Shown in pieces: positions 57,595 through 64,000 of a stretch of DNA of 64,000 nt. A model generated the notes under the pieces. That model did no database searches, was not told the origin of the DNA, and saw nothing but the letters and a program-made list of their open reading frames with translations. Source of the stretch: Klebsiella sp. RIT-PI-d (lineage in GTDB: Bacteria; Pseudomonadota; Gammaproteobacteria; Enterobacterales; Enterobacteriaceae). Made by a program: the position numbers and the translations under genes. The stretch's first letter is position 1. Each line of letters opens with the position of its first letter. The stretch covers positions 930,001 through 994,000 of the forward strand of contig NZ_LGIT01000009.1 in assembly GCF_001187865.1 (NCBI RefSeq), written 5' to 3'.

Positions 57595-57609
57595 CGCGAT
57601 GTCATCGCG
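57595..57609. promoter_or_regulatory. palindrome upstream of ycjX
   Basis: CGCGATG-T-CATCGCG, perfect 7-base arms, 90 bases before the ycjX start. A possible operator. No heat-shock sigma-32 promoter, which E. coli ycjX is reported to use, could be picked out with confidence. Confidence 0.35.
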
Positions 57610-57698
57610 TTAACAGCGATTGCATTACCCACAGTCAGCCTCATTTAATATACTCATGCTATACCTGTGACGATGTCGACTGAAGCAGAAGGAAAGGG

Positions 57699-59096
57699 AT
57701 GAAGCGACTTAAAAATGAATTAAATGCGCTAATGAACCGGAGCGTGGACAGGCATTTGCGTCTGGCGGTAACAGGACTCAGCCGCAGCGGAAAAACCGCG
57801 TTCATCACTTCAATGGTAAATCAGCTACTAAATGTTCATGCGGGTGCGCGTCTGCCATTGTTAAGCGCCGTGCGTGAAGAGCGCTTACTGGGCGTTAAAC
57901 GCGTACCGCAGCGTGATTTTGGCGTTCCTCGTTTTACCTACGACCAGGGGCTGGCACAGCTTTATGCGTCGCCGCCCGCATGGCCGACCGCCACCCGCGG
58001 CGTCAGTGAAATCAACCTGGCCCTGCGCTTTCGCCCGACCGATTCACTGCTGCGCCATTTCCGTGATACCTCCACACTGTATCTTGAGATTGTCGACTAT
58101 CCCGGTGAGTGGTTACTCGACTTGCCGATGCTGGCGCAGGATTATACCGGCTGGTCCCGCCAGATGACCGGTATGCTACAGGGACAACGTGCGGAATGGG
58201 CGGCGACATGGCGCAGGCTTTGTCAGGATCTGGACCCTCTCGCGCCAGCCGACGAAAACAAGCTGGCTGAAATTGCCGCCGTCTGGACCGATTATCTCCA
58301 TCGCTGTAAAAAAGAGGGACTGCATTTTATCCAGCCAGGGCGATTTGTGCTGCCGGGCGATATGGCTGGTGCACCCGCGCTGCAATTTTTTCCGTGGCCC
58401 GATGTTGACCAGACCGGCGAAGCCATGCTGGCCCAGGCGGGTAAACAGACCAATGCCGGAATGCTGCGCGAGCGGTTTAATTACTACTGCGAAAACGTCG
58501 TTAAAGGCTTCTACAAAGAGTATTTCCTGCGCTTTGATCGGCAGATCGTGCTGGTGGACTGCCTGCAACCGTTGAACAGCGGTCCGCAGGCCTTCAATGA
58601 TATGCGACTGGCACTGACGCAGCTGATGCAGAGTTTCCATTACGGCCAGCGCACCCTGTTTCGTCGCCTGTTTTCCCCGGTCATTGATAAGCTGCTGTTT
58701 GCCGCGACCAAAGCCGATCACGTTACGCTCGATCAACATGCGAACATGGTGTCGCTGCTGCAACAGTTAGTTCAGGACGCCTGGCAAAATGCCGCTTTTG
58801 AAGGTATCTCAATGGATTGCCTGGGACTGGCTTCCGTTCAGGCAACGCAAAGCGGACTTATCGACGTCGAGGGTGAAAAAGTGCCCGCACTGCGAGGGCA
58901 TCGGCTGGAAGATGGCACTCCGCTGACCGTCTATCCGGGAGAGGTTCCCGCCCGCTTACCGGGGCAGGCTTTCTGGCAAAAGCAGGGGTTTCAATTCGAG
59001 GCGTTTCGCCCCCCGGTTCTGGACGTGGATAAACCGTTACCGCACATTCGCATTGATGCGGCACTGGAATTTTTAATTGGGGATAAATTACGATGA
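57699..59096 (+). CDS. ycjX: nucleotide-binding protein YcjX
   Basis: 465-residue DUF463-family P-loop protein, same length as E. coli YcjX, often found with psp genes and belonging to the heat-shock regulon. The structure of a relative shows a GTPase-like fold. Walker A is [20 protein letters not shown] (residues 25-44). The Walker B/switch-like [15 protein letters not shown] follows, and [12 protein letters not shown] resembles an NKxD motif (TKAD). It is downstream of psp and is co-transcribed with ycjF through an ATGA overlap. A GGAAAGGG ribosome site precedes the ATG. Confidence 0.95.
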   Translation: MKRLKNELNALMNRSVDRHLRLAVTGLSRSGKTAFITSMVNQLLNVHAGARLPLLSAVREERLLGVKRVPQRDFGVPRFTYDQGLAQLYASPPAWPTATRGVSEINLALRFRPTDSLLRHFRDTSTLYLEIVDYPGEWLLDLPMLAQDYTGWSRQMTGMLQGQRAEWAATWRRLCQDLDPLAPADENKLAEIAAVWTDYLHRCKKEGLHFIQPGRFVLPGDMAGAPALQFFPWPDVDQTGEAMLAQAGKQTNAGMLRERFNYYCENVVKGFYKEYFLRFDRQIVLVDCLQPLNSGPQAFNDMRLALTQLMQSFHYGQRTLFRRLFSPVIDKLLFAATKADHVTLDQHANMVSLLQQLVQDAWQNAAFEGISMDCLGLASVQATQSGLIDVEGEKVPALRGHRLEDGTPLTVYPGEVPARLPGQAFWQKQGFQFEAFRPPVLDVDKPLPHIRIDAALEFLIGDKLR

Positions 59097-60157
59097 CCGA
59101 GCCACTTAAACCGCGTATTGATTTCGCCGGTCCGCTGGAGCCAGAGCGTGAAGAATCCTTTCGCGCTGCCCGGCATTTCAGTGACGACGATGCGCACCCT
59201 TTCGCTCTTGCCGTAACTGATGAAGGAATTACCGAAGACGGCCCGGCTGAAGCGGCTGTCGCGGCGGCCCTGCGGCCCAAACGGAGCCTGTGGCGTAAAA
59301 TGGTGATGGCCGGGCTGACGCTGTTTGGGGTGAGTGTTGTGGGGCAGGGCGTACAGTGGGCTATGAATGCCTGGCAGGCTCAGGACTGGGTCGCGCTCGG
59401 CGGTTGCGCGGCGGGGGCGTTGATTGTCGCGGCCGGAACAGGGTCGGTGGCGAGCGAATGGCGCCGCTTATGGCGACTTCGCCAGCGGGCGCACGAGCGC
59501 GATGAAGCGCGGGATCTTTTACACAGTCACGGTACGGGCAAAGGCCGGACATTTTGTGAAGGGCTGGCGCGCCAGGCCGGTATTGATCAGTCGCATCCTG
59601 CGCTACAGCGCTGGTATGCCGCAATACATGAAACACAAAGCGATCGGGAAATCGTCAGTCTATACGCCCATCTGGTTCAGCCGGTTCTTGATGCTCAGGC
59701 GCGACGCGAAATTAGCCGCTCGGCGGCGGAGTCAACCCTGATGATTGCCGTGAGTCCGCTGGCGCTGGTGGATATGGCCTTTATTGCCTGGCGAAATCTG
59801 CGGCTTATCAACCGTATTGCCACGTTATACGGTATTGAGCTGGGCTACTACAGTCGGCTGCGTCTGTTTCGGCTGGTCCTGCTTAACATGGCGTTTGCCG
59901 GGGCCAGCGAGCTGGTGCGCGAAGTGGGAATGGACTGGATGTCTCAGGATCTTGCCGCCCGACTGTCAACCCGCGCCGCACAGGGTATCGGCGCCGGGCT
60001 GCTCACCGCCAGATTAGGCATTAAAGCGATGGAGTTGTGTCGCCCTCTGCCATGGATAGACGGCGATAAGCCGCGTCTGGGGGATTTTCGCCGTCAGCTT
60101 ATCGGCCAACTGAAAGAGACGCTCCAGCGTAGTAAAGCGCCGTCCGATCGTACCTGA
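59093..60157 (+). CDS. ycjF: inner membrane protein YcjF (UPF0283)
   Basis: 354-residue protein (E. coli 353) of the UPF0283 family. The N-terminal cytoplasmic part is acidic (about 1-65). Membrane segments are seen near 70-90 ([20 protein letters not shown]) and 100-118 ([21 protein letters not shown]), with a further hydrophobic pair around 220-265. The start overlaps the ycjX stop (ATGA). Function unknown; with YcjX it may act at the membrane in the phage-shock neighbourhood. tyrR follows after 128 bases with its own promoter. Confidence 0.94.
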   Translation: MTEPLKPRIDFAGPLEPEREESFRAARHFSDDDAHPFALAVTDEGITEDGPAEAAVAAALRPKRSLWRKMVMAGLTLFGVSVVGQGVQWAMNAWQAQDWVALGGCAAGALIVAAGTGSVASEWRRLWRLRQRAHERDEARDLLHSHGTGKGRTFCEGLARQAGIDQSHPALQRWYAAIHETQSDREIVSLYAHLVQPVLDAQARREISRSAAESTLMIAVSPLALVDMAFIAWRNLRLINRIATLYGIELGYYSRLRLFRLVLLNMAFAGASELVREVGMDWMSQDLAARLSTRAAQGIGAGLLTARLGIKAMELCRPLPWIDGDKPRLGDFRRQLIGQLKETLQRSKAPSDRT

Positions 60158-60198
60158 CCCTAAATAATCCTCTCAATCGCTCATTATTTCCTCTATGC

Positions 60199-60216
60199 TG
60201 TCAATATTTGTTGACA
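60199..60216. promoter_or_regulatory. TyrR-box-like palindrome before tyrR
   Basis: TGTCAA-TATTTG-TTGACA fits the TyrR box layout TGTAAA-N6-TTTACA with one change in each half. It lies 70-87 bases before the tyrR start, and TTGACA could also be the -35 element, so it would explain autoregulation. Confidence 0.55.
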
Positions 60217-60285
60217 GCTATCTTTCCGATTGTCTGCGGGTAGCTTATTATTCTTATCATCGTTGACTGTTCAGGGAAAAATCCC

Positions 60286-61827
60286 ATGCGTCTTGAAGTC
60301 TTTTGTGAAGACCGTCTTGGTCTTGCTCGCGAATTACTCGATCTGCTGGTGTTACGCGGTATCGACCTGCGGGGGATTGAAATCGATCCGGTTGGGCGTA
60401 TCTACCTCAATTTTTCCGAGCTGGAGTTTGATTCCTTCAGCCGCCTGATGGCGGAGATCCGCCGTATTGCCGGGGTGACCGATGTTCGCACCGTACCGTG
60501 GATGCCGTCTGAGCGCGAGCATCTGGCGCTGAGTGCGCTACTCGAAGCCATGCCCGATCCTATGCTGTCGCTGGATACCAAAAGTAAAATTGAACTGGCC
60601 AACCCGGCCAGCTGCCAGCTGCTGGGGCAGAGCCAGGAGCGTTTACGCCATCATACTATTGGTCAGCTTATCGGTGATTTCAATTTCCAGCGCTGGCTGG
60701 AAAGTAAACCTGCCGAATCGCACAGCGAACATATTGTGGTGAACGGACAGAATTTCCTGCTGGAAATCACACCTGTTTTCCTCGACGGCGAGGATGCCCA
60801 GCCGCTGTTGACCGGGGCGGTTGTTATCCTGCGCTCGACCGCGCGGATGGGACGTCAGCTTCAGAACGTTAATGCTCAGGATGTCAGCGCATTCAGTCAG
60901 ATAGTCGCCGTCAGCCCTAAAATGCGTCACGTGGTCGATCAGGCACGTAAACTGGCCATGCTAACGGCTCCGCTGCTGATTGTTGGCGATACCGGCACCG
61001 GGAAAGATCTTATTGCGCACGCCTGCCATCAGGCCAGCCCCCGCGCAGCGATGCCGTATCTGGCGCTGAATTGTGCATCGATTCCTGAAGATGCCGTCGA
61101 GAGCGAATTGTTTGGCCATGCGCCGGAAGGCAAAAAAGGCTTTTTTGAGCAGGCGAACGGTGGATCGGTGCTGCTGGATGAAATAGGTGAAATGTCGCCA
61201 CGAATGCAGGTCAAACTACTACGTTTTCTTAACGACGGCACCTTCCGCCGTGTAGGGGAAGATCACGAAGTGCACGTTAATGTGCGGGTGATTTGCGCGA
61301 CGCAAAAAAATCTTCAGGAGCTGGTGCAGAAAGGTCTGTTTCGTGAGGATTTGTATTATCGCCTGAATGTCTTAACGCTGAATCTGCCGCCGCTGCGTGA
61401 ACGCACTCAGGATATCATGCCGCTTACCGAGCTGTTCGTTGCCCGTTTTGCGGATGAGCAGGGTCTGAACCGGCCCAAACTTGCCGCCGATGTGAGCAGT
61501 GTCTTAACGCGCTATGGCTGGCCGGGTAACGTGCGTCAGTTGAAGAATGCGATCTATCGTGCGCTGACTCAGCTCGAAGGGTATGAATTACGCTCTCAGG
61601 ATATCTTATTGCCACAAACGGATATATTGCTGGCATCTCCGGGAGAAGAAGCCATGGAAGGGACCCTGGATGATATTACCAGTCGCTTTGAGCGCTCAAT
61701 TCTTGTTCAGCTTTATCAAAATTATCCCAGCACGCGTAAGCTGGCGAAACGGCTTGGTGTTTCTCATACCGCCATCGCCAATAAGCTGCGTGAATACGGT
61801 TTGAGCCAGAAGAAAAGCGAAGAGTAA
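60286..61827 (+). CDS. tyrR: aromatic amino acid regulator TyrR
   Basis: 513-residue regulator of aromatic amino acid synthesis and transport, E. coli length. Domains in order: ACT (1-70, MRLEVFCEDRLGLARELLDL), PAS (78-190, starting ALLEAMPDPMLSLDTKSKIE), AAA+ (205-430, Walker A GDTGTGKDLIAHACH, with EQANGGSVLLDEIGEMS as Walker B) and a C-terminal helix-turn-helix (about 480-513, TRKLAKRLGVSHTAIANKLR). As in E. coli TyrR, the GAFTGA loop needed for sigma-54 is missing, since it works with sigma-70. A shared terminator follows. Confidence 0.97.
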   Translation: MRLEVFCEDRLGLARELLDLLVLRGIDLRGIEIDPVGRIYLNFSELEFDSFSRLMAEIRRIAGVTDVRTVPWMPSEREHLALSALLEAMPDPMLSLDTKSKIELANPASCQLLGQSQERLRHHTIGQLIGDFNFQRWLESKPAESHSEHIVVNGQNFLLEITPVFLDGEDAQPLLTGAVVILRSTARMGRQLQNVNAQDVSAFSQIVAVSPKMRHVVDQARKLAMLTAPLLIVGDTGTGKDLIAHACHQASPRAAMPYLALNCASIPEDAVESELFGHAPEGKKGFFEQANGGSVLLDEIGEMSPRMQVKLLRFLNDGTFRRVGEDHEVHVNVRVICATQKNLQELVQKGLFREDLYYRLNVLTLNLPPLRERTQDIMPLTELFVARFADEQGLNRPKLAADVSSVLTRYGWPGNVRQLKNAIYRALTQLEGYELRSQDILLPQTDILLASPGEEAMEGTLDDITSRFERSILVQLYQNYPSTRKLAKRLGVSHTAIANKLREYGLSQKKSEE

Positions 61828-61833
61828 GGCAAC

Positions 61834-61858
61834 AAGGCCCGCTCAAGCCGGGCCTTTT
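61834..61858. terminator. terminator between tyrR and tpx
   Basis: AAGGCCCG-CTCAAGC-CGGGCCTT then TT on the plus strand, 7 bases after the tyrR stop, facing tpx, whose transcript comes from the other side. Confidence 0.85.
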
Positions 61859-61873
61859 CTCGGGCAACGAGGT

Positions 61874-62380
61874 TTATGCTTTAAGCGTGTTTAACGCGGC
61901 GGCATAGTCAGGTTCGGTGGTGATTTCATTCACCAGCTGGCTGAAAATGATCTTATCGCTTTCATCAATCACAATGACGGCGCGAGCGGTAAGCCCTTTA
62001 AGCGCGCCTTCCGCAATGCCGACGCCATAATTTTGCAAAAACTCAGGGTTACGCAGCGTCGACAGCGTCACGACGTTGCTTAAACCTTCCGCACCGCAAA
62101 AACGCGAATGCGCAAACGGCAGATCGGCCGAGATGCACAGCACCACGGTGTTCTCCATTTCTGTCGCCAGTTGATTAAACTTACGTACAGAGGCGGCACA
62201 AACGCCGGTGTCAATACTTGGGAAAATGTTCAATACTTTGCGCTTACCTGCATACTGGGCAAGCGTCACGTCAGAGAGATCTTTTGCGACCAGTGTAAAA
62301 GGCTGTGCCGATGCACCCGGCGCTGGAATAGCGCCAGAAACGGCGACCGGATTGCCCTGGAAATGCACGAGTTGTGACAT
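61874..62380 (-). CDS. tpx: thiol peroxidase
   Basis: 168-residue atypical 2-Cys peroxiredoxin, E. coli length, which reduces lipid hydroperoxides using thioredoxin, in the periplasm-adjacent cytosol. The peroxidatic Cys is in [16 protein letters not shown] (Cys61-type) and the resolving Cys in [15 protein letters not shown] (Cys95-type). The N-terminus [16 protein letters not shown] is characteristic. It is transcribed from the minus strand towards tyrR and is divergent from ycjG, 90 bases away. In E. coli it is controlled by ArcA and Fnr. Confidence 0.97.
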   Translation of the reverse strand: MSQLVHFQGNPVAVSGAIPAPGASAQPFTLVAKDLSDVTLAQYAGKRKVLNIFPSIDTGVCAASVRKFNQLATEMENTVVLCISADLPFAHSRFCGAEGLSNVVTLSTLRNPEFLQNYGVGIAEGALKGLTARAVIVIDESDKIIFSQLVNEITTEPDYAAALNTLKA

Positions 62381-62470
62381 GATTTTCTTCCTGTTTACAT
62401 ATAATTAACGCCGAAGCTAGTGTATGACATCAGCAGTTAACACGGCAAACGCTTTTAGCGAGGTTCATTG

Positions 62471-63436
62471 ATGAGAAGCCTGAGAGTGTATGAAGAAGCA
62501 TGGCCCTTGCACACGCCGTTCGTGATTGCTCGCGGCAGCCGTAGTGAAGCGAAAGTCGTGGTCGTCGAAATTGAACAGTCCGGGATAAAAGGCACCGGCG
62601 AATGTACGCCTTATCTTCGCTATGGCGAAAGCATTTCATCAGTGATGGCACAGATCATGGCCATCCGAAGCCAAATTGAAGCAGGGGCCACCGCCAGAGA
62701 GATCCAGACCCTGCTGCCTGCCGGTGCCGCACGTAATGCCGTTGACTGCGCGCTCTGGGATCTCGCCGCCCGTACAGAGCAAAAAACGCTGTCGGCGTAT
62801 CTGAACATTCCTGCTCCCCACCATATCACCACGGCACAAACGGTAGTGATTGGCGCGCCGGAGCAAATGGCAGCCAGCGCGTCCACGCTCTGGCAAAAGG
62901 GCGCACGGCTACTGAAAATTAAAATGGATGCGCACCTGATCAGCGAGCGCATCGTGGCTATCCGCGCTGCGGCTCCCCAGGCCACATTAATTGTCGATGC
63001 TAACGAATCCTGGACTAGCGAAGGGCTCGCCGCGCGCTGCCAGCTACTGGCCGATCTGAATGTGGCGATGCTGGAGCAGCCGCTGCCCGTCGGAGAGGAT
63101 GAATCGCTGGCGAATTTTATCCATCCTCTGCCTATTTGCGCCGATGAAAGCTGTCACACCCGCGACGATCTTGCTGCGCTGACGGGGCGTTATGACATGA
63201 TTAACATCAAACTTGATAAGACGGGAGGGCTGACAGAAGCGCTGGCGCTGGCGCAGGAGGGGCGTCAGAAAGGATTCGACCTGATGTTAGGCTGTATGCT
63301 GTGTACCTCCCGGGCTATTGCGGCAGCCCTGCCGTTAGCCCATCAGGTGCGCTTCGCCGATCTTGATGGCCCAACCTGGCTTGCCGCCGATGCCGAGCCG
63401 TCACTGCACTTTACCACTGGAGAACTTCATCTCTGA
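62471..63436 (+). CDS. ycjG: L-Ala-D/L-Glu epimerase
   Basis: 321-residue enolase-superfamily epimerase (AEE) that acts on L-Ala-D/L-Glu, part of murein peptide recycling. Family motifs: the Lys pair in LLKIKMD (KxK, near residue 150), the metal acids in LIVDANESW (~176), EQPLPVGED (~205) and CADESCH (~225), and the Lys in NIKLDKTGGLTEAL (~250). The chosen start, ATG 62471, is directly preceded by an in-frame TTG; it gives the E. coli N-terminus M.(S)LRVYEEAWPLHTPF. Its end overlaps that of mpaA (10 bases), so they converge and share a 3' region. Confidence 0.95.
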   Translation: MRSLRVYEEAWPLHTPFVIARGSRSEAKVVVVEIEQSGIKGTGECTPYLRYGESISSVMAQIMAIRSQIEAGATAREIQTLLPAGAARNAVDCALWDLAARTEQKTLSAYLNIPAPHHITTAQTVVIGAPEQMAASASTLWQKGARLLKIKMDAHLISERIVAIRAAAPQATLIVDANESWTSEGLAARCQLLADLNVAMLEQPLPVGEDESLANFIHPLPICADESCHTRDDLAALTGRYDMINIKLDKTGGLTEALALAQEGRQKGFDLMLGCMLCTSRAIAAALPLAHQVRFADLDGPTWLAADAEPSLHFTTGELHL

Positions 63437-64000
63437 GCCTGCCAACGCAGCAGTCCGGTCATCGCGGACAAATAGTTTTCGCTGGCTTCATCACTGGAAA
63501 CTGGCGGAAACTCCGCGGTGATACAGGGCAGGTTAATATCGGCGCACCAGCTGCCAAAAGAGCCTGGCGTGTCGTAGCCGACGCTACCCACCAGCGGCAG
63601 CGAAAAAGCCCCGGCTAACCACTGCCCCAGTGCGGAGTGGTCGGGGTCTTCGATACAAGCCAGCGGATCGTGAAAAGAGACGACCCAGGCCGGGCGCGTC
63701 CGGCGGATCAGCTGGCAAAGCGCCTGTGTCTCCGGCTCTGAGCCTGGCGCATCGCCGGTAAGCAAAACGACATCGCGCTGCTGTGCCGCGCTGTTCCAGC
63801 GATAAACCGTCTCGCCCGGCTTCCAGTTTGCTGCCGGAAAATTGCGATTGAGATCGACACCATTAGCATTTGCCCGCAGACCAAGCTGGCAACCGTCAGG
63901 ATTGACCGTTAACACCACATGATGACGGCGTAATTCAGGGGGCAGGGTCCGTAAGGCACAGGAAAGGGTCACAATCGACGAATTTTCATCGCCGTGCGTC
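63427..64000 (-). CDS. mpaA: murein tripeptide amidase A, 5' end outside window
   Basis: C-terminal part (about 190 residues) of a zinc carboxypeptidase-like amidase of the M14 family, which cuts D-glutamyl-meso-diaminopimelate from murein tripeptide after MppA uptake; it supplies substrate for YcjG. The zinc ligands THGDEN (at the window edge), the catalytic block NGVDLNRNFPAANW and FHDPLACIEDPDHS are visible, ending with EASENYLSAMTGLLRWQAQR. Compared with E. coli MpaA (242 residues) about 50 N-terminal residues are missing, because the window ends. A GTG at 63972 is internal and not the start. It overlaps ycjG tail to tail. Confidence 0.95.
   Translation of the reverse strand, partial: THGDENSSIVTLSCALRTLPPELRRHHVVLTVNPDGCQLGLRANANGVDLNRNFPAANWKPGETVYRWNSAAQQRDVVLLTGDAPGSEPETQALCQLIRRTRPAWVVSFHDPLACIEDPDHSALGQWLAGAFSLPLVGSVGYDTPGSFGSWCADINLPCITAEFPPVSSDEASENYLSAMTGLLRWQAQR

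Overview
The window is chromosomal DNA of an enteric bacterium (Enterobacteriaceae, close to Escherichia, Citrobacter, Enterobacter and relatives). Nearly every protein is recognisable as the counterpart of an E. coli K-12 gene, with the same length and operon overlaps. The genus cannot be fixed from the sequence alone. No rRNA, tRNA, CRISPR array, insertion sequence or prophage was seen. Both edges cut a gene: chbC at the left and mpaA at the right.

Layout. 1-4480 is the end of the chitobiose operon (chbC-chbA-chbR-chbF-chbG: uptake, regulation, deacetylation and hydrolysis of chitin disaccharide). 4490-10940 holds katE, cedA, tcyP, the SOS-type gene ydjM with two LexA boxes, hxpB and yniB. 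At about 10940 the order jumps to what in E. coli is a distant locus: yciA-yciB-yciC, ompW, an unrecognised six-helix membrane protein, then the complete trp operon on the minus strand (trpE-D-C-B-A with leader peptide, attenuator and operator). A terminator-ended transcription unit with a 12-codon ORF, possibly a small RNA, lies just beyond trpA.

rnm-yciO follow, then an accessory block at 23200-25600: a 40-codon ORF, a PAAR-tipped type VI secretion effector with a glycine-rich hydrophobic C-terminus, and a two-helix membrane protein that looks like its immunity protein. It occupies the place of E. coli yciQ and is the most interesting part of the window. Downstream, the order is close to E. 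coli: rluB, btuR-yciK, sohB, yciN, topA, cysB, ymiA-ymiB, acnA, ribA, pgpB, lapA-lapB, pyrF-yciH, osmB, yciZ, pdeR, rnb, yciW, fabI, sapABCDF, pspF/pspABCD, ycjX-ycjF, tyrR, tpx, ycjG and mpaA.

Several genes found in this neighbourhood in E. coli K-12 are absent: tonB, yciEFG, yciQ, yciT, ycjD, the puu cluster, pspE and ycjM-W. Functional themes are amino-acid and sulfur metabolism (trp, cysB, tyrR, tcyP), envelope maintenance and stress (psp, lapAB, pgpB, osmB, ompW, sap), oxidative defence (katE, tpx, acnA), and RNA, DNA and translation functions (topA, rnb, rnm, rluB, yciH). Family assignments rest on remembered protein sequences and visible motifs; no database search was run.
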